In this document: positions 57,149 through 64,000 of the stretch, one piece after another
Position numbering within the stretch: the stretch's first letter is position 1
Layout of the letters: each line of letters starts with the position of its first letter
NCBI RefSeq assembly: GCF_026151205.1
Contig: NC_087081.1
Span: 5,141,246 to 5,205,245 of the forward strand
Origin: Bolinopsis microptera
Taxonomy: Eukaryota; Ctenophora; Tentaculata; Lobata; Bolinopsidae
Direction of reading: 5' to 3'
Length of the DNA stretch: 64,000 nt
Translations under genes and position numbers: made by a program
Notes under the pieces: generated by a model
What the model was told of the DNA's origin: nothing
Seen by the model: only the letters and a program-made list of their open reading frames with translations
The model's database searches: none

Positions 57149-58552
57149 GCTGCCAGACTTTGGGGCCGAAGTGATATGATCCACCATATACGTCATCAAG
57201 TAATTAACATGCAAGCTTGAAGCTTGTGGCGTATAATTAGTGATGTGATCCATGGATTGAATATAATTGACCTAGAAATGGGCTAGATCTGGGGTAAAGT
57301 TCATATGACAACTCTGCACACAGAAGCTACAAATTAAGAAGTGAACATGTTTTAAATTGAGACAATGTATTGGCTGGTTATAAAATGTTAAATCGATTAA
57401 TAATATAATACTTCAGAATACAACAAATTACTCAATATTATTACCAAAGTATTTCGCAACAGCGAACAAGTACTCAATCTTTGTTGGGTATGTCGTGTAG
57501 AAGGAACAAAGGTCGTACAGAATACTGCTGGAAATCCTCTTCTTTTTGGAAGGAGTCTTTCCAACAGCAAGCCGATCCAGATGGTAATCTGTAACAACCT
57601 GTTGCTCCTTGATAGCACGAAAATATTCTTGAACAGAGGGCTTTGGGCGATTCACTCGGGTTTTGAAACCTCTGTGAAACCCCTCCACCATGTTAGAGGT
57701 CCGAGGGAACTCCGGATCCTGAAGAATACTGGCGAAATGATTCCAGAACTCTAAAGGATATGTGGGAGGAACCCTCACCTCACTGTCTACAATGGCTGAC
57801 CCTAAGTAAGTTTTCTCGAAATAATTCACTACAACCATCAACTCAGGATAGTTAGATTGGATGTAGAAAGTTATTTCAAAGAAAGCCTCCTCAACATCAG
57901 CTATTGGGACAAAAGCTAAAAAAGCAACCAGCCTTGCGGCTCTCGCAAAAATCTTATCCTTAAAATATCTAACTTTAAATTTTTTGCTGATGTTCTTCTG
58001 AACAGACTGACAGATAGCACTTGGCAGGACATTTAAGGGATTTGTTCTTCTGGCAACGCCAAGCAGAGGAGAGGACGGTGTCATCATTTTTCTTGCGGCT
58101 GTAGATATATCCGTCAGAATCAAGCACCTGTTTACATCCTCTGAAACCGTTGAGGAACTTGGAGAAGGTAGGCATGACTGTTGATAGAATTAAATGCGAT
58201 ACTACTACCTTCTATCACCCAATATTTATACCTAGAACACTAGATCGGCTCACTCCCCTTGCAAGCCTTTGACACGTACGTCTCACATCCCTTGATACGA
58301 GAACCCCCCTTTAGCAAGAGCTCCCGTCCCTTATGTGATCTACGAGTCGAGCAGTCAGATCATGTTTACTTCTTAATGAACAGCTATGTTGTACAGAATT
58401 GACATGTGAACTCTACCCAGTATCTAGCCTATTTCTGGGCCAATTAAATTCTACAGATGGATCACATCACTAATTATACGTCACTAATTGGTGACGTGAT
58501 CTGACTCCTCTTTGGGGGCCGGATCAGTTTTCGGCCCCAAAGTCTCCCAGTG
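57149..58552 (-). mobile_element. MULE 2 (1.4 kb), 9-bp target duplication, internally deleted
   Basis: Flanked by GACCTAAGG at 57140-57148 and 58553-58561. Inverted ends share GACTTTGGGGCCGAA and, further in, a block of about 100 bp (GTATAATTAGTGATGTGATC). It encodes a shortened transposase. Confidence 0.85.
57428..58175 (-). pseudogene. FLYWCH finger joined out of frame to MULE transposase C-terminus
   Basis: The frame at 58175-57975 has a FLYWCH-type finger (VLDSDGYIYSRKKNDD, WRCQKNKSLKCPAKCYL). From about 58010 a different frame continues with QSVQKNISKKFKVRYFKDKI and RTSNMVEGFHRGFKTRV, matching the C-terminal third of the MULE 1 transposase. The part with both catalytic Asp residues is missing. 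This is a deletion derivative that cannot transpose itself. Confidence 0.8.
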
Positions 58553-58559
58553 GACCTAA

Positions 58560-58625
58560 GGGGGTGTTCACATATTACGTAATCAGCCGTGGGGCCAGGG
58601 GGGTTCAAATGCTTACGGTTGATTA

Positions 58626-58658
<33 letters not shown>

Positions 58659-58812
58659 GTCAAACCTTGATTACGTAATATAGGGGGGGGGGGGGGGGTT
58701 CGGTCTTGATTACGGTTGATAACGGGGGGGGGGGGGGGGGGGGGGGGCCGGGGGGGGGGTAAAAAATGCCAAAATATTGATATCGTAATATTGAATATGT
58801 GAACGACCCCTA
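58560..58812. mobile_element. MITE copy 2 with both ends, G-rich interior
   Basis: Starts GGGGTGTTCACATATTACG and ends GAATATGTGAACGACCCC. Several long G tracts lie inside (58627-58657, 58682-58698, 58725-58760). TAAG flanks both ends. The 'proline-rich' frame on the minus strand here is an artefact of the G tracts. Confidence 0.75.
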
Positions 58813-58919
58813 AGTAGGTCTCGATCACAAAGTGGATATTACGATTCCCACTATATTATATAGTGCGTTTTGCACATTATTATATATGGTGACAAAGATC
58901 AGCTGTCATTATAATAAAG

Positions 58920-58980
58920 TATACAATATAATATATATATATATTATTATTATATATATATATATAATATAATATATACA
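58920..58980. repeat. AT-dinucleotide palindrome
   Basis: A TATACAATATAATATA...TATAATATAATATATACA inverted repeat of about 60 bp. Confidence 0.8.
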
Positions 58981-59040
58981 ACTGGTTTTCTTCTCTTATA
59001 GAAAAAGGGCTCTACTAGCTGTAGCTAGGAGCATGAAATA

Positions 59041-61207
59041 TCGGTACAAAGCAAACTATGCAATTGTCAAACTATAAGTTTCATGTTTGAAAAGCAATCT
59101 TCAGTGACATAATTAACATAAAAATGGCAAAAATAATACAACACAGTGCTCCTTTATCAAATTTTATAATTAACAATTAACAATTACTCAATACTACTAA
59201 ACCTATATATAAATAACTACAAATCCTAATAACTAATAAATACTAACTAAATATGTCTAACTAAGAATTTCCTAGAGTGCCTACATTTAGAAATAATTTC
59301 TGATCTTTTATTAATAATGCCTGGGGTTTTAAGTATGTATAGTTTCTCGTCTAAGCAGAGGCCACAATGCCCCGCTCCAGCCTTATATTTCTTCGATTTA
59401 GTAATGATCTTCCAGTCTATGCTATATTCAATCATCTTCTCCTTGAGGTCCCATATCAATTTTGATAACTCGGTACTCAGTCTGTGCTTAGAATTCTTAA
59501 AACTTTGACGATGATTGTACCACCGTGTCTTAAAACTGTTTTCAGTCAATCCAATATAGGCCGTTTCCTTGTTAGATGCCGTTTTAACGGTTGCTTGGTA
59601 TACTATGCATTTGGCCAGACATTGTCCTTTGAGGGGGCACTTCGAGGCGTCTCTGCAATTACACTCTTTTTCTGGAGCTTTTTTCTTTTCAGATTGTTTC
59701 TCTAGGACTGATTTGTTGTGCCCTTTGAGTATCCTTCCCAAACTGGGCATGCAGCAATAGCTTATTTTCACGGTATTCCTATTGATGATTTTATGTAACG
59801 GTAGGTTTTTCGGGAAATGCTTATCGATAAGAGCGAAGAACTTTCTTCCGATGTTGGTTGAAACGTTTGCACTGAATGGGGGATTGTACCATAGGATGTT
59901 CCTCTTCCGCGATCTCTTTCTCTTTTTAGGCGGTGGTGTTTTATAATCGATGGTGTGACTATATCCGCTATCTCTAAGTGCCTTCTCATAATCGCTTTTG
60001 GCTTCATTTAGGCATGTCTTGTTGCTGGATATGCTTATCAATCGTGATTCTATCATTGAGGGTAAGTTCTTCAATATGATGGGAGGATGATTGGATTCTG
60101 CGTTAATGTACAATGGTGTGTCATTTGGTTTCCTATAAGGTCTGTATGACTTGTCTGTTAGGTCGAGCACGACATCTAAGAAATCAACCGAATGCTGACA
60201 GAGATCCACCGTTATTTTTAGGCCTTCTTTTTGGAATAGTGAGTGTAGTTGCTTCCTAATTTTATCGAGACGCTGGCCGTTGGTTTTATTAATCACTGCA
60301 AGTCCGTCATCCCGGTATAATCCTAGGTACTGCTGCGGAATGATCTTTTTTATTTTGCTTAGGTAAAGTCCGATTATTTCTGATGTTTCAGCTCCGTCCA
60401 AGCTTCCCATTGTGACGTCAAAGTTTGTGTCGGATTTCTTTACCCAACATTTGTTGCTGTTCATTAGAAGGGATTCCTTACTGAGTGTAATAATCTCTTG
60501 TTCATCTTCAGGGATGTGTACTATCGTAGAAGCGTATTTTAATGCACGGTCTAGGAGATCTGCCGTGATTGATGGGTAGAATTCCTGTATGTCGAACTTT
60601 AGAAATCGCGTTCCATTTTTAGGTCTTTCAAGTCTTTAAACCATGTTAAAACTTCTGTGGTGCTCTTCCATAAATTGTCCCCTGTTTCGAGTTTTATTGC
60701 AGAGATCAGTTTTTCTAGGATTTTCTTACTGACGCTTCCTAAATTGGATTTAGCGGGGTTAATTAATCTGCATTTAGTGTTGCTTGTAAAATTATCTTTG
60801 TGGTCTTTCAGTGTGATGAAGCATGGAGTTTCTGTGTAGCACTCCATCTTGTCGTCGATTTTAAGTTTTCTAGCTAGTATGTTAGTTCTTCTATCAATGT
60901 CTTCTTTTGTTCCGTTAGGTGCGACTTTGTAGTCCTTTGTGATGTTCTCGTGTAGCAGTTGGTTATATTTCTCTGGGTCTAATTGGTACAGATTTGATGT
61001 TTTATCTGCCTCTACAACAACTTTCCCGCCTGATTTTAGTTTCTTGAGATCATTCTGCATTTCGCTCTGAAATTTGCTGTTGGCATTTTGGAATTTGACA
61101 TTGCTGATCATTTCATACATGTCCGCTTCGAATTTTAAAAGATCAGGGTGTTGTGGTGGTGTATTACTGGACTTGAATCCGTAATTTTCATTTTGGTTGT
61201 TGACATC
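59041..61207 (-). mobile_element. Penelope-like element, copy 1 (minus), 5' truncated
   Basis: About 2.17 kb in minus orientation. Its 3' end (ATCGGTACAAAGCAAAC at 59041 onwards) matches the 3' end of copy 2. It encodes an RT/GIY-YIG protein broken by one frameshift. The 5' side stops at the junction with copy 2. Confidence 0.88.
59247..61207 (-). pseudogene. Penelope-like RT + GIY-YIG protein, one frameshift
   Basis: The N-terminal part (61207 to 60599) covers MYEMISNVKFQ...ITLKDHKDNF...CRLINPAKSNLG, the RT finger region. The frame then shifts at an A5 run near 60618. The RT palm follows with FDIQEFYPS and the catalytic LYRDDGLAV. After a basic linker (PPPKKRKRSRKRN) comes a Cys-rich finger (CNCRDASKCPLKGQCL) and the GIY-YIG nuclease core (IVYQATV..., AYIGLT, CLDEKLYIL). 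This combination is characteristic of EN-positive Penelope-like elements. It stops at 59247. Confidence 0.88.
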
Positions 61208-62845
61208 TATAACATACTAGCTAGAAAACTTAAAATCGACGACAAGATGGAGTGCTACACAGAAACTCCATGCTTCATCACACTGAAAGACCACAAAGAT
61301 AATTTTACAAGCAACACTAAATGCAGATTAATTAACCCCGCTAAATCCAATTTAGGAAGCGTCAGTAAGAAAATCCTAGAAAAACTGATCTCTGCAATAA
61401 AACTCGAAACAGGGGACAATTTATGGAAGAGCACCACAGAAGTTTTAACATGGTTTAAAGACTTGAAAGACCTAAAAATGGCACGATTTCTAAAGTTCGA
61501 CATACAGGAATTCTACCCATCAATCACGGCAGATCTCCTAGACCGTGCATTAAAATACGCTTCTACGATAGTACACATCCCTGAAGATGAACAAGAGATT
61601 ATTACACTCAGTAAGGAATCCCTTCTAATGAACAGCAACAAATGTTGGGTAAAGAAATCCGACACAAACTTTGACGTCACAATGGGAAGCTTGGACGGAG
61701 CTGAAACATCAGAAATAATCGGACTTTACCTAAGCAAAATAAAAAAGATCATTCCGCAGCAGTACCTAGGATTATACCGGGATGACGGACTTGCAGTGAT
61801 TAATAAAACCAACGGCCAGCGTCTCGATAAAATTAGGAAGCAACTACACTCACTATTCCAAAAAGAAGGCCTAAAAATAACGGTGGATCTCTGTCAGCAT
61901 TCGGTTGATTTCTTAGATGTCGTGCTCGACCTAACAGACAAGTCATACAGACCTTATAGGAAACCAAATGACACACCATTGTACATTAACGCAGAATCCA
62001 ATCATCCTCCCATCATATTGAAGAACTTACCCTCAATGATAGAATCACGATTGATAAGCATATCCAGCAACAAGACATGCCTAAATGAAGCCAAAAGCGA
62101 TTATGAGAAGGCACTTAGAGATAGCGGATATAGTCACACCATCGATTATAAAACACCACCGCCTAAAAAGAGAAAGAGATCGCGGAAGAGGAACATCCTA
62201 TGGTACAATCCCCCATTCAGTGCAAACGTTTCAACCAACATCGGAAGAAAGTTCTTCGCTCTTATCGATAAGCATTTCCCGAAAAACCTACCGTTACATA
62301 AAATCATCAATAGGAATACCGTGAAAATAAGCTATTGCTGCATGCCCAGTTTGGGAAGGATACTCAAAGGGCACAACAAATCAGTCCTAGAGAAACAATC
62401 TGAAAAGAAAAAAGCTCCAGAAAAAGAGTGTAATTGCAGAGACGCCTCGAAGTGCCCCCTCAAAGGACAATGTCTGGCCAAATGCATAGTATACCAAGCA
62501 ACCGTTAAAACGGCATCTAACAAGGAAACGGCCTATATTGGATTGACTGAAAACAGTTTTAAGACACGGTGGTACAATCATCGTCAAAGTTTTAAGAATT
62601 CTAAGCACAGACTGAGTACCGAGTTATCAAAATTGATATGGGACCTCAAGGAGAAGATGATTGAATATAGCATAGACTGGAAGATCATTACTAAATCGAA
62701 GAAATATAAGGCTGGAGCGGGGCATTGTGGCCTCTGCTTAGACGAGAAACTATACATACTTAAAACCCCAGGCATTATTAATAAAAGATCAGAAATTATT
62801 TCTAAATGTAGGCACTCTAGGAAATTCTTAGTTAGACATATTTAG
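61208..62845 (+). CDS. Penelope-like RT + GIY-YIG protein, open frame, N-terminally truncated
   Basis: One open frame to the stop at 62845. True element coding begins at NILARKLKIDD (61208). The 20 codons before it (ATG at 61148) are read through the antisense of copy 1. In the 565-codon frame: ITLKDHK at about 44-50, RT motif FDIQEFYPS at 117-125, YRDD at 210-213, Cys-rich finger at about 428-446, GIY-YIG core at about 447-545 with a candidate catalytic Glu in CLDEKLYIL. The frame is open where copy 1 is shifted because of a local 2-bp difference (LKMARFLKF). The missing N-terminus makes activity unlikely. Confidence 0.85.
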   Translation, partial: YNILARKLKIDDKMECYTETPCFITLKDHKDNFTSNTKCRLINPAKSNLGSVSKKILEKLISAIKLETGDNLWKSTTEVLTWFKDLKDLKMARFLKFDIQEFYPSITADLLDRALKYASTIVHIPEDEQEIITLSKESLLMNSNKCWVKKSDTNFDVTMGSLDGAETSEIIGLYLSKIKKIIPQQYLGLYRDDGLAVINKTNGQRLDKIRKQLHSLFQKEGLKITVDLCQHSVDFLDVVLDLTDKSYRPYRKPNDTPLYINAESNHPPIILKNLPSMIESRLISISSNKTCLNEAKSDYEKALRDSGYSHTIDYKTPPPKKRKRSRKRNILWYNPPFSANVSTNIGRKFFALIDKHFPKNLPLHKIINRNTVKISYCCMPSLGRILKGHNKSVLEKQSEKKKAPEKECNCRDASKCPLKGQCLAKCIVYQATVKTASNKETAYIGLTENSFKTRWYNHRQSFKNSKHRLSTELSKLIWDLKEKMIEYSIDWKIITKSKKYKAGAGHCGLCLDEKLYILKTPGIINKRSEIISKCRHSRKFLVRHI

Positions 62846-63051
62846 TTAGTATTTATTAGTTATTAGGATTTGTAGTTATTTATATATAGGTTTAGTAGTA
62901 TTGAGTAATTGTTAATTGTTAATTATAAAATTTGATAAAGGAGCACTGTGTTGTATTATTTTTGCCATTTTTATGTTAATTATGTCACTGAAGATTGCTT
63001 TTCAAACATGAAACTTATAGTTTGACAATTGCATAGTTTGCTTTGTACCGA
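61208..63051 (+). mobile_element. Penelope-like element, copy 2 (plus), 5' truncated
   Basis: About 1.84 kb in plus orientation, abutting copy 1 head to head at 61207/61208. The two copies are nearly identical over the shared part, including the 3' non-coding tail to GTACCGATA. Confidence 0.88.
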
Positions 63052-63165
63052 TAATATAATATATATAATAATATAAAGTGCTTGGCACTATATTGTATAA
63101 TGTATATAGTGTTGTCACTATAAAGTGCGATTACCGGATATTACCGTAGCGAAACAGGATTTAGA

Positions 63166-63244
63166 TTACCTGGGGACCTCAGGCTATCATGTTCATTAAC
63201 ATAATTAGAGATTCGGCGGAATGACAGGCTGAGCGCGGCCCAGT
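63166..63244. mobile_element. second copy of the 74-bp miniature element
   Basis: TTACCTGGGGACCTCAGGCT ... GGCGGAATGACAGGCTGAGC, GCGGCCCAGTAA. It matches 3708-3781 at most positions. The flanking duplication is unclear. Confidence 0.65.
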
Positions 63245-63419
63245 AAAATTTGAGGGTATCTGGAACAAAACAACCACACCAGACCAAGACTATCGGGAAC
63301 GAACGTTAGAAATTACGCCTCAACCCAGGATGCTCGAGTACATTATGATGACGCGTAGTTACCTGGACAGCTTCCACCAGACTCACCCAACAACTACGGC
63401 ACTAATTCACAACTCCCGG

Positions 63420-63605
63420 TTTAAAACCTACACCAGGACGCGCGCCGAGTTGGACTTGATGCATGTTACGTATCCCAAATATCTTCGGCGGCGCCGCGCT
63501 TCGCGCGCGAAAAGTGGCATGCAACGTATGTCAAAGTTGGACTCGTTGACGGTCCTGATATTTGGAATAAATATTTTACGATTATCACCCGTTAAGAAAT
63601 GCCCT
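63420..63605. repeat. shared module, inverted relative to 36528-36615
   Basis: CCAGGACGCGCGCCGAGTTGG on one side and CACCCGTTAAGAAATG on the other, in the same order as the module at 36.5 kb but inverted. It is interrupted by a 79-bp insertion. Confidence 0.7.
63456..63534. mobile_element. 79-bp miniature element with 8-bp target duplication
   Basis: Flanked by AGTTGGAC at 63448-63455 and 63535-63542. Ends TTGATGCATGTTACGTAT and ATGCAACGTATGTCAA form imperfect inverted repeats around a GC-rich core (GGCGGCGCCGCGC...GCGCGCG). The empty site is seen at 36585-36600. Confidence 0.75.
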
Positions 63606-63609
63606 GCCT

Positions 63610-64000
63610 CAAGGTATTATAAAAGTAGTAGTAGAGGCTCTTACGGGCAAAAAGACGTGTTTTCTGCTACGAGTTTAGAGACCTAACCGCTAATTGGACA
63701 TAATAGTATGATGTCTAAGGATCGATAATATGTTAAGAAGTATAAATTTGGACTTATTAGTCACGTGCTATACCAATGCGCGTTTTAAACTTTGACAGTC
63801 TATTACTCTAAGGCAAATAGAGTAATTATATTCATATTTTGTCAGCAATAAGATCACATTATTTTCTATTTAGTGTGAAAATATGAGCTAGAAAGGACAT
63901 AATCTCGCTGAGTTATAGCTGTTTGAAATTTATGATGAACGCGCGGGTGCCAATTGATAACAACTAAATGCTTTTGCGCGTAGTGCGCGTCGAAAATTTG
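63610..64000. other. non-coding, no gene recognised
   Basis: No exon or repeat family is recognised to the end of the window. Confidence 0.35.

Noticed and set aside
58613-58828. Proline-rich ORF
   Set aside because: It is a translation of poly-G tracts inside a MITE.

Overview
The window is eukaryotic and almost certainly animal. It is AT-rich and mostly non-coding, has no operons, and carries gene fragments with animal-type domains (LDL-receptor class A repeats, a seven-helix receptor) among many transposons and minisatellites. The mix of a Penelope-like element with a GIY-YIG endonuclease, animal MULEs with FLYWCH fingers, an LTR element and an LDLa/7TM receptor suggests a marine invertebrate. 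A cnidarian, perhaps hydrozoan, is my best guess and is not established.

Layout. At 0-5 kb: a 7-bp tandem repeat, a possible terminal exon, and a 3.3-kb fold-back element with 1.4-kb arms and a 74-bp insertion in one arm. At 5.4-9.1 kb, minus strand: a receptor gene with hevein-like (chitin-binding-like) Cys repeats, LDLa repeats and a relaxin-receptor-like 7TM domain. Its coding exon is split by an 8.9-kb LTR retrotransposon (9129-18059) with 827-bp LTRs. The broken exon resumes at 18060-18115, in frame once the element and one copy of the 4-bp target duplication are removed. The LTR element has gag, no recognisable protease, RT or integrase core, an env-like region broken into short frames, and an F-box-like ORF near its 3' end. 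At 18-28.6 kb: minisatellites, nested palindromic elements with retroelement RT remnants, and a tRNA-like SINE head. At 28.66-29.92 kb: the last exon of an unrecognised acidic protein, followed by a heat-shock-element-like decamer array. At 31.4-32.3 kb: an intact LINE ORF1-like protein without ORF2.

At 35-40.6 kb: a duplicated module present three times. Two copies carry TIR elements whose target duplications (TA and TTAA) can be read from the empty paralogous copies. At 42-49 kb: mostly non-coding, with a 42-bp minisatellite, a miRNA-like hairpin and a set of three perfect hairpins. At 49.7-58.8 kb: two MULE elements, a 4-kb composite palindrome, a repeated family of about 540 bp and a MITE. 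At 59-63.05 kb: two Penelope-like copies joined head to head. The end carries two tiny elements of 74-79 bp.

Few host genes are visible: the receptor, the acidic protein, and perhaps two or three small exons. The rest is a layered record of transposition. Several target-site duplications allow the order of insertion to be read. Frame breaks in four different coding regions fall at or next to A/T homopolymers, so base-level consensus errors must be excluded before calling those genes dead.
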